The notes beneath the pieces were generated by a model. The model made no database searches, was not told where the DNA came from, and worked only from the letters and a program-made list of their open reading frames with translations. A program made the translations under genes and the position numbers. A stretch of 64,000 nt of DNA from Saprospiraceae bacterium (lineage in GTDB: Bacteria > Bacteroidota > Bacteroidia > Chitinophagales > Saprospiraceae), in assembly GCA_020629035.1 (NCBI GenBank), contig JAHDEC010000014.1, positions 1-64,000 on the forward strand, read 5' to 3'. Positions 34,261-44,016 of the stretch are shown here, in pieces (within the stretch, counting starts at the first letter, position 1; every line of letters starts with the position of its first letter).

Positions 34261-35124
34261 TTGATCGATTTTAGTAAACAGTTCTCAGCAAAAGTATTGC
34301 TCTTCGGAGAATACACGGTTTTATTGGGTGGCGATGCTTTAGCTATGCCATTTAATTCTCTGTCCGCTCACTGGGATAAAAGTGAAGAAGTCGACGAATC
34401 CTTACTCTTGTTTTTAGACTACCTTGGCAAACAAACTAATCTCTTTTCTCTTATCGATGCAACAGCATTGGACCAACTATTTAAAGAAATACAAAAGGGT
34501 TTAGTTTTAAAGAGCAACATTCCTATCGGTTATGGTTTAGGTAGTTCCGCGACCGTGTGTTCTGCTGTCTGGTCCTTTATTTCAAAAAAGGATTTAAATC
34601 TTTCTATCAAGGAATTAAAACATGTTTTCTCTACGCTAGAAGGGTTTTATCATGGGACAAGTTCTGGAGTAGATCCATTGGTTTCTTATTTCGAAAAAGC
34701 TATTAAAATTTCTTCTGAAGGATCTTCTTTAATGGAGAAACCTTCCCTGGATATTCCTGCCTATCTATACGATAGTCTTCTACCTCGCGCTGGTAAACAA
34801 TACATACATTGGTTTACTGATCACATAGAAACTAACAAGTCATTTAGAACTAAAATGGAAGAGCTGACTATCTTAAACAATGAGCTAATTCAAGGAACTT
34901 CTTCGGATCACAAATCAACCATTCAGGCAATTTCTGAAATTCAGTGGCAATATATGGCTCCAATGATTCCGGAAGAGTTACGTGGTTTTTGGAAAGATAG
35001 TTTGAGAGATGAAGATTCCTTTTGCAAACTTTGTGGTGCTGGTGGTGGCGGAATGTTTCTATATTTTTCTACTAAAGAATTACCTAACCCATTAGATGGC
35101 AAGTATCCTTTGTATGCTCTATGA
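34261..35124 (+). CDS. GHMP kinase, mevalonate-kinase-like
   Basis: 287 residues, started by TTG at 34261 because the frame closes just upstream at 34243. It carries the three GHMP motifs: GGDALAMPF near the N-terminus, the phosphate-binding IGYGLGSSATVCSAV at ~88-102, and LCGAGGGGMFLYF at ~259-271. The MVK-like HGTSSGVDP (~138-146) has the catalytic aspartate. Mevalonate kinase phosphorylates mevalonate in the isoprenoid route used by many Bacteroidota. No other mevalonate gene is near, so another GHMP substrate remains possible. The 3' end overlaps the convergent OmpA-like gene by six bases. Confidence 0.78.
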   Translation: MIDFSKQFSAKVLLFGEYTVLLGGDALAMPFNSLSAHWDKSEEVDESLLLFLDYLGKQTNLFSLIDATALDQLFKEIQKGLVLKSNIPIGYGLGSSATVCSAVWSFISKKDLNLSIKELKHVFSTLEGFYHGTSSGVDPLVSYFEKAIKISSEGSSLMEKPSLDIPAYLYDSLLPRAGKQYIHWFTDHIETNKSFRTKMEELTILNNELIQGTSSDHKSTIQAISEIQWQYMAPMIPEELRGFWKDSLRDEDSFCKLCGAGGGGMFLYFSTKELPNPLDGKYPLYAL

Positions 35125-37488
35125 TTCTTTGGCTAGAAACTGCTTAAGATCCGAATTGCTTTCTGAGAGTTGTTTTATTTGAGATTTGCTTTGCTGGATA
35201 CTTCCTTTAAAAACTTGGATTTCTATTTCGTTAGTTGTTTTTGCTTCTAAAGTCTTTTTTAGTTTCAGTGCCTCATCGTAAGATTCGTAAAAGCCTAAGC
35301 TGTAGATAAGCGTATTAGAAACTAAGTCCTTACTTACCATGATATCATCGTTCTGTCTTAAAATCGAATTTTTATAGATTCTAGGACTGCTAGCAAATTT
35401 TACTCGATAATGAACGTCGTCTTTTACGACTCTATACAAACCATATCTTCGATCTTCGTGGACACTTTGTACATCCTTAAAACCCTCATAAGATAGGATG
35501 TGCTGTTCAGGAATATCATACATTAGGATGTCAACACGCTGATTTTTATCGGTTAAAGATTGTGTTTCGTTTCCTCCCATATTTGGTTTAACATAAGGAA
35601 AACTTGCTCCTAATGTGTTTGCTATGATGCGATCTTTTTTAATATTTCTACTCACCAAATACTCGATAATATCGTCCATCCATATGATACCAAAGTATAA
35701 TTCAAACTCCTTTAATGGTCCTGCTTGGATGTTATTAGTTAGTTCCACTTTACTCTCAGGAAAGATGGTCAACAATCTTATTAATTTTTCAAGTTTCCGC
35801 TTATTTTCCAGGGTCATCATTTGTTTTTCGTCCTTATAAAACAAGGGCTCTACAACTAACAAATCTGCTGTCAACTCTTTAAGTGCTTCTTTTTCGGCTT
35901 TCTTCTTTTTCCTTTGTTCTCTTTTGCTTTCGCTTGCTACTTCTTTGCTTGGTGTTATATTTTTTGTAGTTTTCTCATCTGACTTTTCTTGAGGCTCTTT
36001 AGGTGCTTTCTCTTCAGATTGAGTACTCGTTTGGTTATCTGTATTTGCGATTTCTGTGCTTGCTTTCTCTGTTTTTTCTACTGATGGAGCAGAGACTTTG
36101 GGTTCCTCAACAACTACTTCTTTTTTAGGTTCTTCTTCTTCTTTTGTTGTGCTTGGTTCTTCTACACTTTTTGGAGATTGATTTTCGCTTACTTCTGTTG
36201 TAGGTTTTTCTTCATCTCTGTTTACCTCTTTTGGAATTTCATATTGAATAAAGGCAAGAGATTCTAGTGGTTGAACACTGGTAGCCCAAGGTTGCTTAAA
36301 ATAGGCGAAGTAAATGTCTTCCATTCCATTTGTTCCTGCTCTGTTAGAAATGAATGAAGAAGAGATACCATCTGCCTCTAATCTAAAGCCATGGTCATCC
36401 GCCGGAGAGTTTACGCTTAAACCTAAGTTTCCTGCTTTATTCCATTGGTTGTTTGTCCTCTCAGAATAAAAAATATCTAAACCTCCTTGCGATTCTTTTC
36501 GGTTAGAGCTAAAAAACAAGAGACTCGAGTCCTCTGTAACAAATGGACTCAGTTCATCATACGGACTATTTATGTTTGCTCCCAAGTTTTGTGGTAAGGA
36601 CCATTTATCGTCTTGATAACTAGAAAAGTACAAATCATAGGCGCCAAAACCTCCTGGTCTTAAGGAGCTGAAGATGATTGTTTTCTTATCAATAATGCAC
36701 AAATCTCTATCACCTAGATCTGGAAAATAAGGCATGTTTGCTCGGTAAACATTTTTCTTGTCTCCACTTTTTTGATAGAGAATGAGTTGTTTCTTTTTCA
36801 ATGCCGCTTCAAAGAAAATAATCTGACCGTCTCCACTAATATCATTAACTATAGGACTACTTTCTTGACTAATTTGTGATAAAACTTGATCTCGATCTTC
36901 CCAATTACCTTTGTTAATAGAATAGCTTTTAACAGCACTTCCCTTCCCTTCTTTTCGAGTCAGGTATATGGTGCTGGGAAATAAAGGGCTTCTTAAAACA
37001 TTTGATTCTCGGTATTTGGAATTGGCTGGAGATGGTAATTGTTCTAAGAGGACCTCAATGTCTTTTTTTGTGTTTAAGGCATAAAAGCACTGGTTAATGG
37101 ATCGAACAACTTCTTCCTCCTTTATTCTTTTATATGGTTTCCCTGCAAGATATTCCTTATACCAGTTTATGGCCTTTTTATATCTACCTTGTCTGTGATA
37201 GGCTTTCGCTAAGTAGTAGTTTAGCTCATTTTGTTTATTGCCCAAGTTTTTTGCCCTGGCTATATCTACTAATGTTTGTTGGTATTCGGAAACGAGGTAA
37301 GAACAAAGTGCTCTTGCATGAAGAGCTTTTTCGTTATCGCGAATCGATGGCATAGCATTTAAGACATCTATAGCCTCCCAATAACGTTCTTGTTCCATAA
37401 GGTTAGTGACCTTAGAAGGAACACCCTGAGTTATTCCTGGAAAATAACTCAATAAAAATAATCCTATAATTATTGCTCTCAAAAGCAT
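35119..37488 (-). CDS. TPR-PD40 propeller-OmpA-like protein with SPOR-like C-terminus
   Basis: 789 residues. The order is: signal peptide (MLLRAIIIGLFLLSYFPGITQG), TPR repeats (~30-140), PD40/WD40-like propeller blades with FSSLRPGGFGAYDLYFS and FFSSNRKESQGGLDIFYS (~270-390), an acidic Pro/Glu/Thr linker (~415-510), an OmpA-like domain (~535-665) ending NQRVDIL, and a SPOR-like tail (LGFYESYDEALKLKKTL). This layout recalls the PorE group linked to T9SS and peptidoglycan. The aspartate normally found in the OmpA peptidoglycan loop is missing (LTNNIQAGP), while the arginine is kept. Predicted periplasmic or outer-membrane-associated protein; its role in secretion is inferred. Confidence 0.75.
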   Translation of the reverse strand: MLLRAIIIGLFLLSYFPGITQGVPSKVTNLMEQERYWEAIDVLNAMPSIRDNEKALHARALCSYLVSEYQQTLVDIARAKNLGNKQNELNYYLAKAYHRQGRYKKAINWYKEYLAGKPYKRIKEEEVVRSINQCFYALNTKKDIEVLLEQLPSPANSKYRESNVLRSPLFPSTIYLTRKEGKGSAVKSYSINKGNWEDRDQVLSQISQESSPIVNDISGDGQIIFFEAALKKKQLILYQKSGDKKNVYRANMPYFPDLGDRDLCIIDKKTIIFSSLRPGGFGAYDLYFSSYQDDKWSLPQNLGANINSPYDELSPFVTEDSSLLFFSSNRKESQGGLDIFYSERTNNQWNKAGNLGLSVNSPADDHGFRLEADGISSSFISNRAGTNGMEDIYFAYFKQPWATSVQPLESLAFIQYEIPKEVNRDEEKPTTEVSENQSPKSVEEPSTTKEEEEPKKEVVVEEPKVSAPSVEKTEKASTEIANTDNQTSTQSEEKAPKEPQEKSDEKTTKNITPSKEVASESKREQRKKKKAEKEALKELTADLLVVEPLFYKDEKQMMTLENKRKLEKLIRLLTIFPESKVELTNNIQAGPLKEFELYFGIIWMDDIIEYLVSRNIKKDRIIANTLGASFPYVKPNMGGNETQSLTDKNQRVDILMYDIPEQHILSYEGFKDVQSVHEDRRYGLYRVVKDDVHYRVKFASSPRIYKNSILRQNDDIMVSKDLVSNTLIYSLGFYESYDEALKLKKTLEAKTTNEIEIQVFKGSIQQSKSQIKQLSESNSDLKQFLAKES

Positions 37489-37538
37489 AGCTTAAACTAA
37501 AACAGTGTTGGTATCATTAAGATACAATCAAAAACTAT

Positions 37539-37603
37539 ACTAAACTTTAGTCTATAGACAAAAGGTCTATAGCATAATACATATTGTTAAGACAATAATA
37601 TGT
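37539..37603. repeat. Three tandem hairpins between the E2 gene and the OmpA-like gene
   Basis: ACTAAACTTTAGT at 37539-37551 is a palindrome. CTATAGAC at 37552-37559 and GTCTATAG at 37565-37572 form a perfect 8-bp stem. ACATATTGT at 37579-37587 pairs with ACAATAATATGT at 37592-37603 with a three-base bulge. They lie downstream of the E2 gene on the minus strand and upstream of the OmpA-like gene, so they may act as terminator, operator or both. Confidence 0.5.
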
Positions 37604-37604
37604 A

Positions 37605-38945
37605 CTAAATACCCCTATTTGGATCAAAAGCTTCCAAGTAATCTGCAACTTTTCTAAGGAAAGAACCTCCTAAAAAGCCATCCACCACTCGGTGGTCATA
37701 AGAAAGAGATAAAAACATCATTTGTCTCACGGCAATTAGATCCCCGTATTCTGTTTCTACAACTGCTGGTTTCTTTCTAATAGCTCCTACGGCTAAAATT
37801 GCTACTTGAGGTTGGTTTATAATAGGTGTTCCCATTACATTTCCAAAGGTCCCCACATTAGTGAGTGTAAAACTTCCTCCCTGAATATCTTCTGGCTTTA
37901 ACTTGTTATTCCTTGCTCTATTTGCTAAATCATTAACTGATTTAACGATACCTTGGAGGCTAAGCATATCTGCATTTTTAATAACAGGAACAATTAGGTT
38001 TCCGCTTGGTAGCGCAGTAGCCATACCAATATTTATATCCTTTTTGACAATTATGTTATCTCCATCGACAGACACATTTATCATTGGGAAATCGCGAATG
38101 GCTTTGTGCACGGCTTCGACAAATATCGGTGTAAAGGTGATTTTTTCACCATACTTAGCTTGATATTCCTTTTTAATCTTACTTCTCCAATTAAATAAAT
38201 TGGTGACATCTGCTTCTACAAATGAAGTTACATGTGGAGATGTGTGTTTTGAGCGAACCATATGATCAGCAATAAGCTTTCTCATTCGATCCATTTGGAC
38301 AATTTCATCATGACCTGAAGCACTTCTAACTGCAGGAACAGGATTAGCAGGTTTAGAAGACGCTACATTATTTGATATTGCTGGCTGAGGGACAGATGTG
38401 CTACCTTGAGTTCTGTTTTTCAAATAAGCCATCATATCTATCTTTGTTAATCTGCCATTTGCCCCAGTTCCTGGAATAGCATCCAACTCGGCTTGTCCTA
38501 TATTTTCTTTTTTTGCTATGTTCTTTACTAGAGGAGAGTAAAACCTATTCGATGAACTTATTGCTTGGGGAGCAACAGCTTGAGTGGCTTCTTGCACTTG
38601 TACTTCTATTTTTTGTGCTACCTCTTTAGCCGCCATCTGCGCTGGTTCCGCCTGTTTCGGTGATTCTGCAGGTTCGCTGATGGGTTCATCTACCGTTTCT
38701 TCACCTTCAGTTTCTAAGATGGCTATTATTTCACCTACAGGAACCACATCGTTTACTTTGAAAAGAATTTTGCTAATAACTCCATCAACAGGTGAAGGAA
38801 TTTCAGAATCTACTTTGTCGGTTGCTATTTCTAAAATGGTCTCATCTTCTTCCACTTTATCGCCAACATTTTTAACCCAGTTTAATATGGTTGCCTCAAT
38901 GATACTTTCTCCCATTTTTGGCATCCGTAGTTCTAATTTTCCCAT
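37605..38945 (-). CDS. Dihydrolipoamide acyltransferase (E2 of a 2-oxo acid dehydrogenase complex)
   Basis: 446 residues. It has one lipoyl domain (1-78, lipoylated K44 in ATDKVDSEIP), a flexible Ala/Pro/Gln-rich linker, a peripheral E3/E1-binding domain (~134-175: SPLVKNIAKKE, GTGANGRLTK) and a catalytic domain (~210-446) with SYDHRVVDG, whose His and Asp are the active-site residues. The DKVDSE form of the lipoyl motif is common in branched-chain or broad 2-oxo acid E2s of Bacteroidota; which complex it serves is uncertain because E1 is not here. It is the last gene after birA and cinA, three bases after cinA. Confidence 0.88.
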   Translation of the reverse strand: MGKLELRMPKMGESIIEATILNWVKNVGDKVEEDETILEIATDKVDSEIPSPVDGVISKILFKVNDVVPVGEIIAILETEGEETVDEPISEPAESPKQAEPAQMAAKEVAQKIEVQVQEATQAVAPQAISSSNRFYSPLVKNIAKKENIGQAELDAIPGTGANGRLTKIDMMAYLKNRTQGSTSVPQPAISNNVASSKPANPVPAVRSASGHDEIVQMDRMRKLIADHMVRSKHTSPHVTSFVEADVTNLFNWRSKIKKEYQAKYGEKITFTPIFVEAVHKAIRDFPMINVSVDGDNIIVKKDINIGMATALPSGNLIVPVIKNADMLSLQGIVKSVNDLANRARNNKLKPEDIQGGSFTLTNVGTFGNVMGTPIINQPQVAILAVGAIRKKPAVVETEYGDLIAVRQMMFLSLSYDHRVVDGFLGGSFLRKVADYLEAFDPNRGI

Positions 38946-38948
38946 TAT

Positions 38949-40211
38949 TTAATTTTGTGTAAAATTAATTGAATTATCGCTGAGTAAAAATTTTCTGAGC
39001 ATAATAAAAGCATAGGTCGTGCTATATTCTATGTTAATTTCTCGGTCCTTTTGAATTAAAAACTTTTTAGACTCTATTCTTTCTTTGCTACCAACTGATA
39101 CACAGACTGTACCTACAGGCTTTTCTTCTGATCCTCCTCCAGGTCCTGCAATTCCTGAAACTGCGATGGCTATGTTTGTATTAAATACATTTAGACAACC
39201 TTTAACCATTTCTTCCGTTGTCTCAAGGCTTACTGCTCCATACTTTTCTAGTGTTGATGGTTTGACTCCTAAGGTTTTTTCTTTCACCTGATTGTCATAG
39301 GCTACAACACTTCCTTGATAATAAGCACTGGATCCAGGATTTAAAGTAATATGGTGTGCGATATTACCTCCGGTACAGCTCTCTGCGGTAGAAATAGTTA
39401 ATCTGTTATTAACCATCACTTTTTGTAGTTCTTTTACCAATGTTGTTTCATCATAGCCAAAAACTATTTTTCCTAGTTGAGAGCTTACTTGTTCTGTTAG
39501 ATTATTAATGGTTTCTTGGAGTGCTTCTCTATTCGAGTGGCTCCCCGATATCCTTATTCTAACGGATGCTTTTGAAGGAAGATAGGCAAACGATACAAAG
39601 TCCGGTGCCTTGTCAATAATCGTTGCAATATCATCTGCAATCATAGACTCTCCTCGTCCGCAGGTGTGAATTGTTCGATAGTAGATGTTTTCGGTTTCTT
39701 GTCGCTTGATATAAGGTACAATGTGTTCTGCGAATATATACTTCATTTCAAAAGGGACTCCGGGCATAGATATAATCGAATATCCTTCCTTTTCAAACAA
39801 CATACCTGGAGCTGTGCCTAGCTTGTTTTCGAAGAGTTTCACCGTTTCAGGCATAAAACATTGCTCTTTGTGCATTGAGCTTATTGGGAAGTTTCTCTTT
39901 TTAAAATAAGCAGATATTTTATCATAAGTCCCTTGATCAAAATACATATCTACTTCCAAGAATTCACTAATTGCTTTTTTTGTGAAGTCATCTTTAGTGG
40001 GTCCAAGTCCTCCTGTGACAATTACTAAATCACTGTCTTTTGTCGCCATTTCAAAAGCAGCTAACATTTGATTCATTTCGTCATTTACCGAAAGTACTCG
40101 TAAGACTTCTACTCCGAGATTATTTAGCTTTTGTCCTAACCAAGCTGAATTAGTATCGATTATTTGTCCGATCAATATTTCTGTTCCTATAGTAATTATA
40201 CTTGCTTTCAT
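38949..40211 (-). CDS. cinA: CinA-family nicotinamide-nucleotide amidohydrolase
   Basis: 420 residues. The N-terminal MoCF-like domain is recognised by IITIGTEILIGQIIDTNSAWLG and VIVTGGLGPTKDDFT. The C-terminal deamidase domain (~255-420) holds STAESCTGGNIAHHI and AVSGIAGPGGGSEEKPVGTV. Bacterial CinA deamidates nicotinamide mononucleotide to recycle NAD breakdown products; some members also hydrolyse ADP-ribose. It overlaps the upstream biotin ligase gene by four bases and is followed by the E2 gene. Confidence 0.92.
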   Translation of the reverse strand: MKASIITIGTEILIGQIIDTNSAWLGQKLNNLGVEVLRVLSVNDEMNQMLAAFEMATKDSDLVIVTGGLGPTKDDFTKKAISEFLEVDMYFDQGTYDKISAYFKKRNFPISSMHKEQCFMPETVKLFENKLGTAPGMLFEKEGYSIISMPGVPFEMKYIFAEHIVPYIKRQETENIYYRTIHTCGRGESMIADDIATIIDKAPDFVSFAYLPSKASVRIRISGSHSNREALQETINNLTEQVSSQLGKIVFGYDETTLVKELQKVMVNNRLTISTAESCTGGNIAHHITLNPGSSAYYQGSVVAYDNQVKEKTLGVKPSTLEKYGAVSLETTEEMVKGCLNVFNTNIAIAVSGIAGPGGGSEEKPVGTVCVSVGSKERIESKKFLIQKDREINIEYSTTYAFIMLRKFLLSDNSINFTQN

Positions 40212-40936
40212 ATGATCATTTTTAGGTCTCCAAAAGCAAACGACTCTTTTCCTTGATCAGTCATCAGAATCAAATGGCCTTTACTATCAACTTCTCTTAT
40301 CACACCTCTAATTTCTTGCTCTTTAAACACAAATTTTTTTTCTTCACCGATTTTATATAAATGTTGATTGTATTGTTCAATGATGTTATAATTAGCAACA
40401 ACGTCTTCTGTTTTTATGTTTAACTGTTTGCTAAGACCTTGAATTAAATCAAGTAAGTCGTAGGTATTATTACTTAGCTGTTTAAGGGAAATTGGGTTGG
40501 GAATAGTTTTACTGAAACTTGTTTGGTTTATGTTTAGTCCTACTCCGATTATACAGTGACTTATTTGTTTTAAGGCCAGAATATTTTGAATTAATAGTCC
40601 TCCAATTTTCTTATCGTTTACATAAATATCATTTGGCCATTTAATGTAGCATGTTTCTTTACTCAGTGCAGCAATGTAAGCTCTTACCCGAAGAGCTATA
40701 GACATATTTAGCATGATTTGCTCTTTTACAGATAGACCTTTAAATGGAATAATTATGGAACAACTAATATTTTTTCCTGACTCACTTTCCCATTTCCTGC
40801 CAAATTGTCCTCTTCCTGCTGTCTGATTGTATGTATAAATACACGAAAGACCTGATGGTTTACTTTTTGATAACCATTGTGTAGCAAATACATTGGTAGA
40901 ATCTATACTTGATAAGTATATATATTGAGTGTCCAT
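40208..40936 (-). CDS. birA: Biotin--[acetyl-CoA-carboxylase] ligase
   Basis: 242 residues, the single-domain class without an N-terminal helix-turn-helix, so not expected to repress biotin genes. It shows SIDSTNVFA, the biotinyl-5'-AMP-binding TAGRGQFGRKWES, IKWPNDIYVNDKKIGGLL and GVGLNIN. It attaches biotin to the carboxylase carrier protein. It is first in a leftward operon with cinA and the E2 gene, and is divergent from rsfS, an arrangement common in Bacteroidota. Confidence 0.9.
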   Translation of the reverse strand: MDTQYIYLSSIDSTNVFATQWLSKSKPSGLSCIYTYNQTAGRGQFGRKWESESGKNISCSIIIPFKGLSVKEQIMLNMSIALRVRAYIAALSKETCYIKWPNDIYVNDKKIGGLLIQNILALKQISHCIIGVGLNINQTSFSKTIPNPISLKQLSNNTYDLLDLIQGLSKQLNIKTEDVVANYNIIEQYNQHLYKIGEEKKFVFKEQEIRGVIREVDSKGHLILMTDQGKESFAFGDLKMII

Positions 40937-41004
40937 GATTCTTTATCGGTAGATTTGGAGATTTATTATTCGTACTTTTATAAGATAATCCTTAAAGATA
41001 ACAT

Positions 41005-41391
41005 TTGAGCAGAGCAAACATTAAGAAAGTAGTACCCACAGATATAGATGCCTTAAATGATCTAATCATAGATAGTATACAAGATATTAAAGGGAAGAAT
41101 ATAGTTAAGTTAGATTTACGAGAGCTGGATGAAGCGCCTTCGGACTTCTTTATTATTTGTGAGGGAGATTCTTCCACTCAAATAAACGCTATTGCTAGCA
41201 ATGTCCATAAACGGACTAAAAACGAAATGGATCAACGGGCAATTCATCGAGAAGGATTGAACAGTACTAGCTGGGTTCTTGTTGATTACTTTAATACCAT
41301 TGTTCATATCTTCCACCCTGAGGCAAGAGAGTTTTATGCCATTGAAGAATTGTGGGGAGATGCAGCATTCACCGAATATCAAAACTTATAA
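41005..41391 (+). CDS. rsfS: Ribosomal silencing factor RsfS
   Basis: 128 residues from a TTG start. The family core is present: DIKGKNIVKLDLRELDEAPSDFFIICEGDSSTQINAIA, then WVLVDYFNTIVHIFHPEAREFYAIEELWGDA. RsfS binds ribosomal protein L14 and keeps the subunits apart when nutrients are low. The neighbour downstream is ftsH, as in other Bacteroidota. No ATG precedes the conserved region, so TTG is the likely start. Confidence 0.9.
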   Translation: MSRANIKKVVPTDIDALNDLIIDSIQDIKGKNIVKLDLRELDEAPSDFFIICEGDSSTQINAIASNVHKRTKNEMDQRAIHREGLNSTSWVLVDYFNTIVHIFHPEAREFYAIEELWGDAAFTEYQNL

Positions 41392-41419
41392 TTGAAGACC
41401 AAACGATATTCTATTTTTG
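41392..41419 (+). promoter_or_regulatory. Bacteroidota-type promoter for ftsH
   Basis: TTG at 41392-41394 and TATTTTTG at 41412-41419 are 17 bases apart, immediately after the rsfS stop. This predicts a transcript starting near 41425 with a leader of about 35 bases, so ftsH may be expressed independently of rsfS. Confidence 0.5.
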
Positions 41420-41459
41420 CGCGTTATTTCATATAGCTGATAACAGTTAAACAAAGTAA

Positions 41460-43418
41460 ATGAGTACAGAAAAAAACAATAATAATAAAAAAGTAAACTT
41501 CAATACTTATTGGATTTACGGGCTTATTATCTTCTTTATTATTTGTGTAAATATGTTTTTATACACGAATAATACAACGCAAGAAATTCCTAAGTCTAAG
41601 TTTATGGAGATTGCTTCCCAAAACCATATAGAGAAGCTAGACATCATTAATGATGATATAGCGGAAATATACATAGCTAAATCTGCCCAAGCTTCTTATG
41701 AACATATAAAACAAGGAAACCCTATTTCCGTTGCTTCCCCTCATTTTAGATTAAATTTTGGTGATGTAGGTAAGTTCACTGAACAATTAGATAAGATAAA
41801 CGAAACAGCAAGTACTCCTATAGAGTATTATCATATAAAAAGGACAAACTATCTAGGTAACATGCTAAGCTGGTTGCTTCCTGTTTTCCTAATTATAGCA
41901 TTATGGTTGTTCTTCATGAAACGAATGGCCACTGGTTCTGGAGGACCTGGTTCTCAGATTTTCAACATTGGAAAATCAAAGGCTACCCTTTTTGATAATA
42001 ACACCAAGGTTAATATCACTTTTAAAGATGTTGCGGGCTTAAATGAAGCAAAAGAAGAAGTAATGGAAGTAGTAGACTTCCTGAAAAACCCTAAAAAATA
42101 TACAGCTCTTGGCGGTAAAATACCTAAAGGAGTTCTTCTAGTAGGCCCTCCGGGTACAGGTAAAACATTGTTAGCCAAAGCTGTCGCAGGAGAGGCAGGA
42201 GTTCCTTTTTTCTCTATGTCAGGTAGTGATTTTGTGGAAATGTTTGTGGGTGTTGGTGCCTCTAGGGTAAGAGATTTGTTTAAACAAGCAAGAGAAAAAG
42301 CGCCATGTATCGTCTTTATTGACGAAATAGATGCTATTGGTAGAGCGCGTGGCAAAGGTGCTGTCCAAGGTGGTAATGATGAAAGAGAAAACACGCTAAA
42401 CCAACTACTTGTAGAAATGGATGGTTTTAGCACCGATAAGGGAGTTATCCTTATGGCTGCGACAAATAGACCTGATGTTTTAGATAACGCTTTACTAAGA
42501 CCTGGTCGTTTCGATCGACAAATAGGTATAGATCGCCCTGATTTAAAAGGTAGAGAAGAAATATTTAAGGTACACCTAAAATCCATTAAAATAAATGACG
42601 AAGAAGTTGTACCCGAGAAGTTAGCCGAAATGACTCCTGGATTTGCTGGTGCAGATATTGCCAATATTTGTAATGAGGCCGCTTTAGTAGCAGCAAGAAG
42701 AGATAAAAAAGCCGTTGATCTTGATGATTTTAATTATGCTTTGGATAGAGTCATTGGTGGTTTAGAAAAGAAAAACAAGATTATTTCTCCGAAAGAAAAA
42801 GAGATAATTGCCTATCATGAAGCAGGACATGCTATTTGTGGTTGGTTCTTAGAACATGCTTCACCTTTAGTTAAAGTAACCATTGTTCCGAGAGGTATAG
42901 GTACACTTGGTTATGCTCAATATTTACCCAAAGAAGAATATATTACTCGTACCGAGCAATTAGAAGATCGTATGTGTATGACCTTAGGAGGTCGAGCAGC
43001 TGAGAAAATTGTTTTTGACAAGATATCAACAGGCGCACAAAACGATTTAGATCAGGTAACTAAAATGGCTTATGGAATGATTTCAGTCTATGGGATGAAT
43101 GATAAAGTAGGTAATGTTTCCTTCCATGGTATGTCACAGGATAATTTTAATAAGCCTTACTCAGATGAAACAGCCAAGTTAATTGACGATGAGGTTCGAA
43201 AAATGATTGATACTCAATATTTGAGAGCACAGGAGTTATTAAGTACCTATAGAAACGAGCTTAATATTTTAGCAAGAACATTGCTAGACAGAGAAGTTAT
43301 TTTAAAATCTGATGTCGAACAATTGATTGGTAAAAGACCTATTGAGATGGTTGAAACGGAAGCAGAAAATGTTACCGAAGCGCCTGAAATAGCGCCAGAA
43401 GATCAACCTGAAATATAA
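41460..43418 (+). CDS. ftsH: ATP-dependent zinc metalloprotease FtsH
   Basis: 652 residues. Two membrane segments (~18-36 and ~134-153) flank a periplasmic FtsH-extracellular domain. The AAA module has Walker [10 protein letters not shown] (~228-236), Walker [13 protein letters not shown] and the second region of homology [20 protein letters not shown]. The protease domain has the zinc motif HEAGH (~455). A membrane-bound quality-control protease. The Asn/Lys-rich N-terminus and the Glu/Pro-rich C-terminal tail are typical of the phylum. It ends 11 bases from the convergent AtpI-like gene. Confidence 0.96.
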   Translation: MSTEKNNNNKKVNFNTYWIYGLIIFFIICVNMFLYTNNTTQEIPKSKFMEIASQNHIEKLDIINDDIAEIYIAKSAQASYEHIKQGNPISVASPHFRLNFGDVGKFTEQLDKINETASTPIEYYHIKRTNYLGNMLSWLLPVFLIIALWLFFMKRMATGSGGPGSQIFNIGKSKATLFDNNTKVNITFKDVAGLNEAKEEVMEVVDFLKNPKKYTALGGKIPKGVLLVGPPGTGKTLLAKAVAGEAGVPFFSMSGSDFVEMFVGVGASRVRDLFKQAREKAPCIVFIDEIDAIGRARGKGAVQGGNDERENTLNQLLVEMDGFSTDKGVILMAATNRPDVLDNALLRPGRFDRQIGIDRPDLKGREEIFKVHLKSIKINDEEVVPEKLAEMTPGFAGADIANICNEAALVAARRDKKAVDLDDFNYALDRVIGGLEKKNKIISPKEKEIIAYHEAGHAICGWFLEHASPLVKVTIVPRGIGTLGYAQYLPKEEYITRTEQLEDRMCMTLGGRAAEKIVFDKISTGAQNDLDQVTKMAYGMISVYGMNDKVGNVSFHGMSQDNFNKPYSDETAKLIDDEVRKMIDTQYLRAQELLSTYRNELNILARTLLDREVILKSDVEQLIGKRPIEMVETEAENVTEAPEIAPEDQPEI

Positions 43419-43429
43419 AAACTTTAGGT

Positions 43430-43807
43430 TTAGTTTTCGGCAATCTTTGTTAGTGCATAGGTTTCCATGATAGTAAATATCAAATAGTTTATCAAAAACG
43501 GAATGACAAACCACTTTGTCTGTGGACCATTTGTCTGTACATACCAATAGACCAAGCCAAAAGATAAGATTAACTTCATTAAAACATTAAATATCACCAT
43601 TGATATAAATGAGCCCTGTTTTCCTCTAGTTGTCAAATATTTACTAGCAAAAAATATAACACTTGCCAGCAAAAGGAAAAACAACATACTGATCAAGAAA
43701 AAGTCTTGATAGACCAGTGTTTCTCCAAACAATCCAGATAAGTAAAAAAGTCCGGCAGCCAATAAACAACTACAAACAGTCAATACCGCATATTGGGTTA
43801 TTTTCAT
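43430..43807 (-). CDS. Four-helix membrane protein, AtpI-like
   Basis: 125 residues with four hydrophobic segments (at about 7-27, 35-55, 70-90 and 100-120). In Bacteroidota a protein of this size and layout sits between AtpZ and atpB and is thought to help F1F0-ATP synthase assembly. Sequence identity to a named family is weak, so position carries much of the assignment. It starts two bases after the AtpZ gene. No atpB follows; the next gene is the convergent ftsH. Confidence 0.6.
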   Translation of the reverse strand: MKITQYAVLTVCSCLLAAGLFYLSGLFGETLVYQDFFLISMLFFLLLASVIFFASKYLTTRGKQGSFISMVIFNVLMKLILSFGLVYWYVQTNGPQTKWFVIPFLINYLIFTIMETYALTKIAEN

Positions 43808-43809
43808 AT

Positions 43810-44016
43810 TCAGGTCAATTCCTTAATGAGTTTATAAAATTGGGCAAACACTAAGACGAAGATGAGCAATATGGTTATCCACTGTTTTTCAAAAGCAAAA
43901 TACTCATCAATCTTTTTTCCAACAAAGGCTGCAATGAATAAAGAAATAAATAGTTGCATTCCCCATCCACTATACTTCATAAAGTCTCTTTTTGAAGACT
44001 TTTTGTTATTAGGCAT
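43810..44016 (-). CDS. AtpZ/AtpI family protein
   Basis: 68 residues with a basic N-terminus (MPNNKKSSKRDF) and two membrane segments containing YSGWGMQLFISLFIAAFVGKKIDEYF, the AtpZ pattern. Such proteins aid assembly or ion supply of the F1F0-ATP synthase. Its start overlaps the bactofilin gene by eight bases and it leads into the four-helix protein. Confidence 0.78.
   Translation of the reverse strand: MPNNKKSSKRDFMKYSGWGMQLFISLFIAAFVGKKIDEYFAFEKQWITILLIFVLVFAQFYKLIKELT

Noticed and set aside
41954-42664. 236-codon open frame opposite ftsH
   Set aside because: Lies wholly inside the conserved AAA domain of ftsH on the other strand; its translation has no family character and reflects codon bias.
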